This document shows, piece by piece, positions 24,805 through 36,135 of a stretch of 64,000 bases of DNA. The stretch is taken from positions 15,171,501 through 15,235,500 of the forward strand of contig JAIVEN010000015.1 in assembly GCA_026686845.1 (NCBI GenBank), read 5' to 3'. Position 1 is the stretch's first letter. Each line of letters begins with the position of its first letter. Made by a program: the position numbers and the translations under genes. The notes beneath the pieces were generated by a model. That model did no database searches, was not told the DNA's origin, and saw only the letters and a list, made by a program, of their open reading frames with translations. The stretch is from Adenanthera pavonina. Taxonomy: Eukaryota > Streptophyta > Magnoliopsida > Fabales > Fabaceae.

Positions 24805-26075
24805 TTCGGCTTGCAAATCAAGGTGTGTTTCTGTTGTTTAATTCCATTTTTCCTTGCTATCCAGAAAATCGTAGCACTGTTCATCCGTACTGTTCATGCT
24901 TTATGTCCAGAAAATATTCATACTGTTCATTCGTACTGTTCCTTCGTCACTGTTCATTGTACTATCTGACACTGTTCATTCTTTTTTACCTTGCTATTTT
25001 GTTCTATGTTCTTGATCTATTTTCCAGACTTCATAATCTTTCGTTTTGTTCTTATTGTGGCATGATCTATTCTAATTTCATTGTCCATTTTCTTTGCTAA
25101 AGGATCTTACCATATTTGATTCTTGTTTCCATTGAGATTGTGGAGTTCGTTGTTATCTGCCCAAAGAATTTAGTTGCTGCCCAGATTTCTTGTTCTGAAT
25201 TTGCCAAAAAAAAAATCAAAATTGACTTAAAAAAAAGAGAAGGAAAAAAAAAAAGAATTGATTGCAGCCTTGAAAAAAAAATTCATATGTAAAAAAAAAT
25301 AAAAAAAAAAGGAAAGAAAGAAAAAGAAATATGGCTGCCTAGGCAAATTCCAAAAATTAAGGAGATCTTGTTTTCTTTCCCATTTTGAGATCTTTCAATC
25401 AAGGTGATACTTTGAATTACAAATTTCCTTTGGTGATTGGGCATTAATGTTATTTAATTGCTCCCTTTTCTGATCTCATTAAAGAAGAATCAACTTTTGA
25501 ATACCCATTCATAATTTCTCATTTGTGGTAAGTTTCCATTCTTGTCTTTTATTTTCTACTCAGAATTTTACTCTTCTAGTTTAATTCTGTCTATTTTCCT
25601 ACATAATTTAAATTCCCTAACTTGTTCCTTTCTTGTTTCATATTTGATAGTCATCTAAAAGTTCCTTCCTTTGGTATACATGCCACATCTTTTCTCTTGT
25701 CTTAATTTCCAGCATTTCCTTTTCTCTTTTCTTGGCTGGAAAATTTGTTTCTTTTGCTAAAAACAGAAAGCCCATCTTTCTTTGTTGGTCACCAACGTTT
25801 TACACTCTTTGAGAATTTAAATTTTTGGATCTTTGACTTTGAGATTGCCACTTAAAACATTGCTTCTTGATTTAAGTTTAGATTCAATTTTGCACTCTCA
25901 TAGGAAGCAAGAGTGAGTGGTAAAAGGCAAGAGTGTAATTATGTCATTTTTTGGAAAAAGCCTTTAAAGTGTGCAAAACACGAGTGAACTTACATCATTT
26001 TGAGTGCAACACGTGAGAGAGTGGTGAGGTCCATTGCTCTTTGAATTTGCACTAACATTTCAGGTTCTTGGAAAC
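24805..26075 (+). other. Untranslated leader of the Ty3 element
   Basis: About 1.27 kb lie between PBS and gag. Between 24877 and 24979 the word CTGTTCAT occurs five times plus one variant (CTGTTCCT). An A-rich tract follows at about 25207-25330. No coding domain is visible. Confidence 0.6.
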
Positions 26076-29000
26076 ATGTATGGTAGTAGTGAAACTCAAA
26101 TGCCAGATTTGAAGCTCTTTATGGACTCCATAAATGATCAACTCAAGAAATTGAGTATGAGATTAGATGTGATGGAAGCTTCCCCTTCTCATTCTAAAAC
26201 AAGTCGAGGAAAGCACCATATGATCTATTCTGATGATGGTGAAGAAGAGGTGGGAACTGAATTTGAGGAGGAAGAGCTGCAACCAAGAAGAGCTAGACAA
26301 AGCCGGCATACATTTAGACATAACCAAGAGCATAAGAAGGATCCCCTTTCCAATATAAAAATGAAGATTCCTTCCTTCCAAGGGAAAGTTGATCCTGATG
26401 GTTACTTAGAGTGGGAAAGGCGCATGGAGCTTGTGTTTGAATGCAATTCATATTCTGAGGAAAGCAAGGTAAGATTAGCTGCTGTTGAATTTACTGACTA
26501 TGCTAGTATTTGGTGGAACCAGTTGTGTAGTACTAGGAGGAGAACTGGAGAGGGTCCTGTTAGGACATGGCACGAAATGAAGATAATTATGAGAAAACGA
26601 TATGTGCCAAATCATTACCATAGGGATGTACACATGAAGCTTCAAAAATTAAAACAAGGAACCATGAGTGTGGAGGATTATTACCAGGAGATGGAGATGT
26701 CCATGATAAAGGCCCATGTAGATGAAGATCCTGAGCAAACAATGGCAAGGTTCCTTAAAGGATTGAATCCAGATATTGCTGCTGAGGTTGAGATGCAAAA
26801 CTATCTTGATGTGGAGGAGTTATTGCATAAAGCCATTAAAGTTGAAAGGCACTTGAAGGCAAAACAGAAAGTGAAGTCATATGGGAGTTCAAACAAGGAA
26901 TATAAATCCTATGGCAGATCAAAGGAATATAATGTGTCTTCTAAATGGAAAGGTGAGCCCAAACCTGAGGAAAAGAACAAGTTGAAAGAACATATTCCTA
27001 GTTCCAAAGGTAAGCCTTCTAAATTTTCTTCTTCTGATTCTTCTAAAGTTAAATGTTTTAAATGTTAAGGATTTGGTCATATTGCTTCACAATGTCCCAC
27101 TAAAAGAACTATGATTGCTCTTGAGAATGGTTGTGTGACTAGTGAAAGCAGTGATGAAGAGACGAAGGAGGCCGAGTTAAACTCTAGTGAAGATGATTCT
27201 GATGTGGAGATAGCTGAGGCCGTTGAAGGAGAAGTATTGGTATCCAGGCGTGCTCTTAACATACAGCCAAAGGTGGGCCATGAGAGAGAGCAACGCGAGA
27301 ATTTGTTTCATACTAGATGTTTCATTAATAACAAGGTATGCAATCTTATCATTGATAATGGTAGTTGTACCAATGTAGCAAGCACCTTGTTAGTTGAGAA
27401 ACTTGGTTTACCAACTTTGAAGCATCCTACACCTTATAATTTGCTGTGGTTTAATGAAAGTGGGGATGCTAAGGTAACTAAACAAGTGATTGTAGCATTT
27501 TCCATAGGTAGCTATAAAGATGAGGTTTTATGTGATGTTGTACCTATGCATGTTGGACACTTGTTACTTGGTAGGCCATGGCAGTATGATAGGAGGATTA
27601 AGTATGATGGTTACACTAATAGGTACTCATTTGAGTATAATAATAAGACCATTGTGCTAACACCTCTTAGTCCAGTGCATGCTCTTGAAGACCAAAGGAG
27701 AATTACGCAAGAGAGTAAAATGAAAGAAAAAGAAAAGAAAGAGCATGAGAAAGAAAGAAAAGCAAGTGAGCTCAAAAGAAAAGAGCAAAGGAGCTTTATG
27801 AAAAAGAATGAGAGTGAAGAAACAAAAGTAACTTTGTTTGTTGGAGGGGGAGAAATCAAAAGAGCTTTGTTTTGTGAACCTTCCTTTGTACTTATGTATA
27901 AGGAAGTGTATCTAACTATTTCTGATTTAGATAACTCTCTTCCTTCTAGTGTTTTGAGCTTGTTGCAGGAATATAAGGAATTATTTCCAGAGGAGATACC
28001 AGATGGGTTGCCCCCAATAAGAGGCATTGAGCATAGGATTGACTTCATCCCTGGAGCATCTATTCCAAATAGGCCTGCATATAGGGCAAATCCAGAGGAG
28101 ACTAAGGAAATTCAAAGGCAAGTTGAGGAACTACTGAAAAAGGGGTTCGTGAAAGAAAGCCTTAGTCCATGTTCTGTTCCAGTCATTTTGGTGCCCAAGA
28201 AAGATGGCAAGTGGAGAATGTGTGTAGATTGTCGTGCCATCAACAAAATTACAGTTAAGTATCGATATCCCATTCCTCGGTTAGATGACATGCTAGATGA
28301 ACTGCATGGTGCTTGTTTATTTTCAAAGATAGATCTTAGGAGTGGATATCATCAGATTAGGATGAAAGAAGGGGATGAATGGAAGACTGCTTTTAAGACT
28401 AAGTTTGGGTTGTATGAGTGGTTAGTTATGCCGTTTGGATTGACTAATGCTCCTAGCACATTTATGAGTCTTATGAATCATGTTTTTCATCCCTACATAG
28501 GAAAGTTTGTGGTCGTATACTTTGATGATATTTTGGTGTTTTCTAAGAGTCTTGATGAGCATGCTGAACATTTGCGTGCTGTATTTGATGTCTTACGTGA
28601 AAATAGACTCTTCGCCAATTTAGAGAAATGTTCTTTTTGTTTGGATTCTGTTGTCTTCCTTGGGTTTGTTGTAGGTGCTGAAGGGATTCGAGTGGATGAT
28701 GAGAAAGTGAAAGCTATCCACGATTGGCCTACACCAAGGAATGCAAATGAAGTGAGGAGTTTCCATGGACTTGCAAGTTTCTACCGGAGATTTGTGCGGG
28801 ACTTCTCAACCATTGCTGCACCTCTAAATGAACTGGTAAAGAAAAATGTTGTGTTTAAATAGGGTGAGGCACAAGAGAGGGCTTTTCAAACACTGAAAGA
28901 TAAGCTAACCAATGCCCCTCTACTTATTCTTCCTGACTTTTCTAAGGTTTTTGAAGTTGAATGTGATGCTTCTGGTATTGGAATTGGAGCTGTTTTGATG

Positions 29001-30842
29001 CAAGAGGCTAGACCAATTGCATATTTTAGTGAGAAGCTTAGTGGTGCATGCTTGACTTATTCTACTTATGATAAAGAGTTGTATGCACTAAAAAGAACCT
29101 TAGAACATTGGCAACATTATCTGTGGTCTAATGAATTTGTTTTGCATTCTGATCATGAAAGTTTGAAATACCTTAAGACCCAAAACAAATTGAACAAAAG
29201 ACATGCTATTTGGCTTGAGTTTATTGAATCTTTTCCATATGTTTTGAAACATAAGCATGGAAAAGATAATGTTGTTGCCGATGCATTATCTAGGAGATAT
29301 AGTCTCATTACATCTATGCAGGCTAAGTTGATTGGTTTTGAATCCTTGAAAAGCATGTATGAATGTGATGTTGACTTTGCTGAAACTTGGAAATTGTGTG
29401 AGAATCATGGTGTTGATGATTTTTATAGATTTGATGGCTTCTTGTTTAAGGGAAGTAAGCTATGTGTTCCTGCATGTTCTATGCGTGAGCTTTTGGTTAA
29501 AGAATCTCATGGAGGAGGTTTAATGGGTCATTTTGGAGTTGATAAGACTTTGGCTATGATGAAAGATCATTTTTATTGGCCACATATGCGCAAGGATGTT
29601 GTTTCTGTGTGTGATAAATGCATTGTGTGCAAGCATGCTAAATCTCGAGTGCATTCCCATGGATTATATACACCTTTGTTTGTTCCTTCACATCCTTGGG
29701 TGGACATTTCTATGGATTTTGTGCTTGGATTGCCTAAGTCCCCTGCTGGTAAGGATAGTGTATTTGTTGTGGTGGATAGGTTTAGCAAGATGGCTCATTT
29801 CATTGCTTGTTCTAAAACACATGATGCTGTTCACATCTCTGATCTGTTCTTTAAGGAGATAGTTAGATTGCATGGTTTACCCAGGTCCATTGTTAGTGAT
29901 CGTGATGTTAAATTCTTGAGTCATTTCTGGAAAACTTTATGGGCTAAACTGGGAACTAAGCTTGTGTTTTCAACAGTTGCACATCCCCAAACGGATGGGT
30001 AAACAGAGGTAGTAAATCGAACACTTTCTTCTTTATTGCGTGCTATATTGCATAAAAATCTTAAAAATTGGGAAAAGTGTTTACCTCATGTGGAGTTTGC
30101 ATATAACCGAGCTGTGCATTCTACTACTAGTTATTCTCCTTTTGAAGTTGTCTATGGGTTCAATCCTTTGACTCCACTTGATATTCTTCCTTTGCCTGTT
30201 ACTGAGTTTGCTAACCTTGATGCTGAAAAGAAAGCTAAGTTTGTGCAGGACTTACATGCTAAGGTAAAAGCAAACATTGAGAGGAAAAATGAGCAATATG
30301 CTCGACAGGCTAACAAAGGTCGCAGGAAGGTTGTCTTCGAGCCTGGAGATTGGGTGTGGGTTCATCTAAGGAAAGAGAGGTTTCCTGAACAAAGGAAATC
30401 CAAATTGCACCCAAGAGGCGATGGTCCTTTTCAAGTTTTGGAAAGGATAAATGATAATGCTTATAAAATTGATTTGCCTCATACTTATGGAAATGTAAGT
30501 GCAACCTTTAATGTGGCTGACCTCTCTCTTTTTGACATTTCAGATTTGAGGACGAATCCTTTTCAGGAGGGAGGGAATGATGAAGGCACTTTAAGGGAAA
30601 CAATGGGCCATGGACAAATTCAAGACCCACTTCAAGGCATTGGAGGACCAATGACTAGAGCTAGGACCAAAGCCATGAAGCAAGTCATGAATGGGTTGAT
30701 CCAAAATGTGATTAACATGGAACCATTGTATTTGAATGATTTTAAGGCCCAAAACAAAGAAAGAGGCAAGCTGAAAATGTGGAGCCAAATTATAGTCAAC
30801 AAGCCCAACTTGGAGAAGGCCCAATATGGAGAATTCACTTAA
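26076..30842 (+). pseudogene. Ty3 gag-pol polyprotein, three nonsense codons
   Basis: One reading frame with stops at 27066-27068 (TAA), 28860-28862 (TAG) and 30000-30002 (TAA). I start at the ATG at 26076 (MYGSSETQ); an in-frame ATG lies at 26034. A gag domain occupies about 26340-26830. The CCHC zinc knuckle has its ligands at 27054, 27063, 27078 and 27093, with the first stop right after its second Cys. The aspartic protease has DNG at 27354-27362 where D-S/T/G-G is usual. Reverse transcriptase has YFDD at 28518-28529. RNase H follows the second stop (28880-29290). Integrase has its His/Cys finger at about 29500-29640 and a DDE core whose Glu codon (30006-30008) is two codons after the third stop. 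A GDGPF-type C-terminal module follows. The frame ends 265 nt inside the 3' LTR. Each stop is one transition from a sense codon. Confidence 0.95.
30565..30577 (+). promoter_or_regulatory. Polypurine tract
   Basis: AGGAGGGAGGGAA directly precedes the 3' LTR and lies inside the integrase reading frame; it would prime plus-strand DNA synthesis. Confidence 0.9.
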
Positions 30843-31481
30843 AATACATGTGCTTCTCATGTGGTCACTAAAAGTGACGTTTTTAATAAGTTTTATTAGG
30901 ATTATTTTAGTCAATTTGTTTCCTTTTCAATAAAAGGCAAATAATGATATGATTTGCTTTGCTTTATGCATTTAAGAGGAGCCAACCTTTTCAAATTCAA
31001 AATTAGAATTAAATGCTCCTTTTGACTTAGGATTTCCTTTTTGTATTAATTAGCATTAATAAGGTTAGGTTTGTGGTGTGAACTAGAGTTAGTTTGTGGG
31101 TTAATACTTGCCTATAAATAGGCACCTCTTGTACTCTTGCAAACCACAACATGAATGAATGAATTTCTTTTCAGCAACTTTATTGTTGTTCTGTGAGTTC
31201 TTTCTTGCTTATCCTTGAGTGCCAGAAAGAATGAGGACTTATCAAGGAGTGGTGATCCTTGTGGCGTCCCGGAGTTAGGATTCAAGAGACGGGTTCTCTT
31301 GGAGTCTACTTCCTTCGACCAACATTTTGTTCAGTTTTCTTATTTCATCGTGTCTATTTTCTTTAGTTTTTGTTCATTGTTGTTCTTCATTATTCTTGCG
31401 TTCAATTCATCTTTCCTTGAGTTGCACGATCTTTATATCAAAGAAGGCTCTTAGGACGGGTTCCTAACGTGTCTCCCATCA
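30578..31481 (+). repeat. 3' LTR of the Ty3 element
   Basis: 904 bp, TGATGAAGG to CCCATCA. The first 265 nt are also the end of the integrase reading frame. The TATA box equivalent lies at 31112-31121. Four transitions relative to the 5' LTR were noted at 5' LTR positions near 23995, 24290, 24452 and 24701. Confidence 0.95.
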
Positions 31482-32904
31482 CTTGGCTTAATACTTTGTG
31501 TGGTACCCATTTCACATCCAAGTTTTATCTTATAATGACCGGTCATGCATGTAGTTTTCTTTTTTAATTTTTTTTATTTTCTTTTTTTTTAAATGTGTGT
31601 CAAATATTTTAATCCTGGGAATCAATAATTCCAAAAAAAATGATGGATCCGAACGCCACATGCAAAAAATCTTTTGATGACTCTTGTTGAGAGGAATTAT
31701 TAATATGATCTTTCAAAAATAATAACGTCACTATAATTAACTTCATAATTACACCACGTGAGTTTTTGGAACCTGCACAGGTATGTAAATTTATTGAGAA
31801 TCCACGTAGATATATCAATTAAATAATATTTTTTGAGAAAACAATTATATTTCAAAAAAATAATAAATATATAAATTAATTAATTAATAAATTTTGATAA
31901 TATGACAAGTTTCTTTCCAATTTTATTTTAAATGTATAATAAAATCATTATCTCAAAATGGGAGAATAATAGTATCTTCTAATTTTTGTTTACCTATGTA
32001 ATAAAACTTTTGTACTGTGAAGTTTAGAACTCCTGCAGGTATTTGAGGGATCAGTTTATCGGGCATGACTGTGAGTCTGCAACAGATAGATTAGTTTCCT
32101 TTATTTTAAAAAAAATGAAATTTTCAAAAGTATAAAAAATATGATGGTTGTTCAAAAGTCAAAAATTAAATAAAAGCATTTTCAAAAATTTGAAAAAAAA
32201 TATATTTTCAAACAAAATAAAATAAGAGTAAGTAAACGGAATTACATTATTTTTTACAAATTAAAACATACCAACTCAATCTCAGAAAATTGTTTTGTTT
32301 GCAAAAAGTTAAATTATTTTCAATTAACTTTCTCTTATAAAAAAATTTATAATAAAAATATCAACCAACTAATACGCATTTCTAGTCCTGAACTATGTGG
32401 CCTTTGATCCCCCTCACAGGGTACGTAAGCCCCAGGCTCTGGTCCTGGGTCAAGTCCGCTTTTGTAAATAAATAAATATTTTCCAATTTATTTTCCCAAT
32501 TCCTTTTCCTCCTTTTTTCTTAAATCTCCTTAATTTTTAATTTAATTTCTTTATTTTGTTTTCTAAATTTTCCATATTTTCTTAATTTCCTTTTTCTCTA
32601 CCCTTATTCTTACATGTGAATCATAAAAGAAAAATCAAACTACTTTTAAAGTCATATTAATTTGCACAATCAATGTAAGGTAACCCGTTCCTAGGAACGG
32701 GTGTCGTGGGGTGCCTAACACCTTCCCCATACACAATCGACTCCCGAACCCAATTTTGATTACGCAGACCATCATTTTCCTCTTTAATTCGATTTTCCAA
32801 GATTTTTCCTCAAAATTTTAGTTGCGACTCCTCACAAGTCGGTTTTCTTCAGAAAATCCGATTTGTCCTTTTTTCCCTTTTGTTGCATTTTTCCAGATGC
32901 GACA

Positions 32905-33113
32905 GTAGCTTCATCATTCCACAAGATTACTTGACAAACCACCTCATCATCATTCAATTCAATCAACACATTTTGGTCAAACTTCACAATGTAGAACTGC
33001 CACACTATTTCAATTACACAGGAAGCACACGATGAAATTGTTTCTATAAGTTGTTCCTTTGACATTCCAATTTCTATCATTCTTCCAAAAGCCCTACCCC
33101 CCCCCCCCCTCAT
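32905..33113 (-). pseudogene. MULE transposase N-terminal part
   Basis: Minus-strand reading from the ATG at 33111-33113, through a run of 13 C (33097-33109; Gly codons on this strand), with GMSKEQLIETISSCASCVIE and ELNDDEVVCQVILWNDEA. It stops at the LTR insertion. The frame continues on the far side of the insertion at 21677, so this is the 5' exon-like end of the gene whose rest lies at 21677-19640. A TATA-like CTTTATATACTTG on the minus strand near 33390-33402 could be its old promoter. Confidence 0.7.
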
Positions 33114-34084
33114 ATTGATCTTTCTATTCCTTGTTCTTTACAATTATTTCCCCTATATGAAATAAACAAAATATTTATTTTCTATGGTGACTTAACATTT
33201 CTTATGTGCACCTGCATCCAAAATGTCAGGATTCAACAATGATGCCACAAATTTTTTATCATTACTAAAAAAAGTAACTCATTAAATATAGCCAAAAATA
33301 GTAAATTTGTAAGACAAACTACAATAATTTCATTTGTTACATAAAAATTTTCCATTCACCTCTCCTCATCTCCCATGCATTTTCACACAAGTATATAAAG
33401 GGAGAAGAAAAAACCATGAAAAAAAAATGATGGGTCATCAAAATTTTTGGGGCTACAACAAGTTACCCTTTACAATGGGGATCTTCACCTTAGTGGAAGA
33501 CCTTGGAGGACCAACTAGGGGAGGAAGCAACAACTTCACCATACTAGCAATCTATGTAGCCACAAACCCATTTCTTAACAATGGTTTGAAGGAGAATGGG
33601 AGAATGGTCTAAAGGAGAAGGTCTAACAATCACTTGATGAAGCTCCACTGGTGATGGAGGAAGGTCATCCGATGGGAGAAAGATCTGAAGCTCTGGTGAA
33701 GCTCAAGCTCGTTTGAAAGGTTTGAAGCTCCTCATGTGTTCTCTCGTGCTTTCTTCGCAAGAAACCAAAGAAAGTTCCATCTCTTCCTTCGTTTGGCCAG
33801 AAGGTCATTTCCATAATTTCCTGGCCAATTTTATTCTTTTCTCATTTTTTTTTTATCCTCAATGGTCCTTCTGAGTCATTAAACAGTGTCAAGGTCTCAT
33901 TTCCCAATTATCTCCATTTTTTGGTATTTATTCACAATTCTCCCTTAAAAGAAAGAGACCTCGTAACAATACTTTTCTTTAAGTGATGAACCGTGGAGTT
34001 TAAGTATTTAATTTTTGTGCCAATATATTTTTCCTTAATCCATTCAAATAATGGAAAGCATAAATTTGTGCTACTAACATAGTA
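33114..34084. other. Non-coding DNA upstream of the MULE transposase remnant
   Basis: No gene supported. The right end of the Mutator-like element should be here, but I found no terminal inverted repeat matching the 7.6-8.9 kb side. Confidence 0.4.
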
Positions 34085-34615
34085 CAAAAAAATTGCACCA
34101 AACCAATTGATTGGACAGGGAATCGATGCCAATTTAATCCAGAAGAAGAGAAGAACAGGTGGATTTTAGAATCGGTGGAAATCAATTGTGAATCGGTCAA
34201 AATTTTTTTAAAACTTTTTTTTACTTTGTAGGATAAAATATCATTATTTTTAGTATTAAATAGTATTATTTTTTGCATATATTTTTTTTATACAATATAA
34301 TATTGCATAAACTTAATTATGATACATAATTATTAACAATGATAAATTTATTTAACAAATAATATGAAAACAAAATATTAGTTGATTATTTTTAACTCAA
34401 AATATAATTATATATGAATATTAACTTATTATTTTAATATTAGTTTATAAAAGTTATTAATAATATTTTTAAATTTTTTATATAACATATAAAATTATTA
34501 ATTTTATTAGTAATTATTTAATTCAGGTTAAACCATTAAATCTTAATCTAGTGTCTTGATCTATTCAATATCCGATCTGATTTTTAGTACCTTAACTACC
34601 AACACCTTCTCACTT
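34085..34615 (+). repeat. Dispersed AT-rich repeat, copy 1
   Basis: It shares an ordered set of words with the copies at about 56165-56605 (inverted) and 63090-63715: GAATCGGTCAAAA, AGGATAAAATATCATTATTTT, TAATTATGATACATAATTAT, TTTAACAAATAATATG and GAATATTAACTTATT. The flanks contain pyrimidine/purine words around GGTTTGG or ACCGGTT. No coding capacity, so a MITE-like or other non-autonomous family. Confidence 0.65.
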
Positions 34616-36135
34616 AGCAAAAGTAAAATCAATGAACTATGAAGCATCGATTCTTAAAAAAATATAGATGCACCTATATTTGATATATAATACAATATGA
34701 TACACATACTATATTTATGCATACATATTCATTCTTACTATTTTATACCTATCTGTATCGCTTTAAATTTTTATAGTAAAATAAGACTATTTAAAGTTGT
34801 TATAAATATTTTTTTGTTTATTTTAACATTTATACTATAATTTTTAGAATATTCAATACTCATTTTTCTTCTAATGAATAGATTTATTAATTATCCATAT
34901 AAATAATTATATAAATAATATTATATATGCATAAATATCTCACTCATTTGTATTCTAAAATTTTAAAAATTTTCATATCTTCTATATCATATTGATCATA
35001 TCCAATGTACGTACATGTATATATTAGTGTTACATAGTTAATGAATCAAATTAAGATTTTTTGGGTCCAAAATCAAATTAAGATTAAGTCATTTTAAATG
35101 AAAAAGTAAAAATAAAGGTAAAATTAATAAAAAATTTAGCTATATAAACAAAATTAAAAGTGTAGGATGTGGCACGTTAAGAATGAGATTTAGAAAGAAA
35201 TTTTAGTGTAGCTTGTAGGGGTTGGTTAGTTCTGGTGTTTTTTTGTTCCCTGGTTGTTTTATCAAAAAAAAAATGAGACCCAAGGCTGAAAGGTTATGGA
35301 CAACTCCTATTTTCAAGGTGGTCACAGCACAACTCACTAACTTCAGTTTACGTGCACAATCCTTGTCACCAGTTACCCTATTTACATTTTAATCCATGTA
35401 AGGGAATGGGAATGGTGCCGAGTTCGATTTAATTCCCAAAATAATGAATAATTAATAAATCATTTAAGACAGTAAGAGGTTGCAAAGCGTTGCAACCCGA
35501 GAATCCTACGCGATGCTTATTTACAAAGAAGAAAAAATTGTTTTGCCAAATATGAATTTTCTCTCGTGCTTGAATCAAATCCGAGATCGTATCAAAAATA
35601 CAGACTTGAGGCTGAAAAGCACACATCCGAGATCGTTCATTCTTCGACTATGTGTTCACGCCTTGTAACGATGGGATGCTTAGACTAAATCGAACCTTCA
35701 GTAAAACAAATTATGGACCGAAAAACTAATTCAGATGCAGCTATAAATGAAAAAGACGATATCAGATTACGTATTTGTAGCACCACACACAATAGAATGG
35801 ATACACAATAGAATGCAGCTAAAAATACGTATTGCTGCCGCCACAAATTTCTGGAATTAATGGATAAGATCTGATTCTCATGGTTCGTAACCCTGCTACA
35901 TTAATCATGAAATATAAGTGTCATAATTGTTAAACTAGGTGCCGTATAACGTATAATCATCAACTCCGCAACATGAATATGCCCCAAAAAAGAGGAAAAC
36001 CATAAGGAAAAAAACTTGAAGACTGATATACATCTGAAGAACTCTACAAAGTACTATAAGCGGCTTATCAGTTATAACCAGTAATGAGACCGTCATTTTT
36101 GTCTTCATATTCATTAGATTGTCTCTTAAGAATGA
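34616..36135. other. Intergenic DNA, no gene seen
   Basis: AT-rich, with no coding signal. The right part (from about 35900) is downstream of the SYP31-like gene and probably includes its 3' untranslated region. Confidence 0.45.

Larger units (their letters stand above)
23887..31481 (+). mobile_element. Nearly complete young Ty3/gypsy LTR retrotransposon, 7.6 kb
   Basis: Two 904-bp LTRs at a constant offset of 6691 bp bound a 5787-bp interior with PBS, gag-pol in one frame and a polypurine tract. By eye the LTRs differ at four sites, all transitions, with no indels. The integrase frame continues into the 3' LTR. Domain order gag-PR-RT-RH-INT marks Ty3/gypsy; the LTR-overlapping tail with GPMTRAR and the absence of an obvious chromodomain suggest the CRM or Reina side of the family (not tested). 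No target-site duplication: the flanks are TCAAA on the left and CTTGG on the right. Three nonsense codons make this copy non-autonomous. Confidence 0.95.
21678..32904 (+). mobile_element. Large solo LTR carrying a nested Ty3 element (TSD GTAGC)
   Basis: It begins TGTGAACACCCCATTTTG and ends TTTTTCCAGATGCGACA, and is flanked by the 5-bp duplication GTAGC at 21673-21677 and 32905-32909. Without the nested element (23887-31481) it is about 3.6 kb. Near the right end the words GGAACGGGTGTCGTGGGGTG and CCTAACACCTTCCCCAT, and upstream CACAGGGTACGTAAGCC, are typical of LTRs of Tat/Ogre-type plant Ty3 elements (from memory). A TATA-like ATATAAATAG lies near 22760. No second copy of the termini, no PBS and no domain of its own are visible, so a solo LTR is the simplest reading. 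It inserted into the minus-strand MULE transposase gene. Confidence 0.8.

Noticed and set aside
27611..28048. 145-aa open frame antisense to pol
   Set aside because: It is the antisense of the protease-RT linker; a shadow of the real coding strand.
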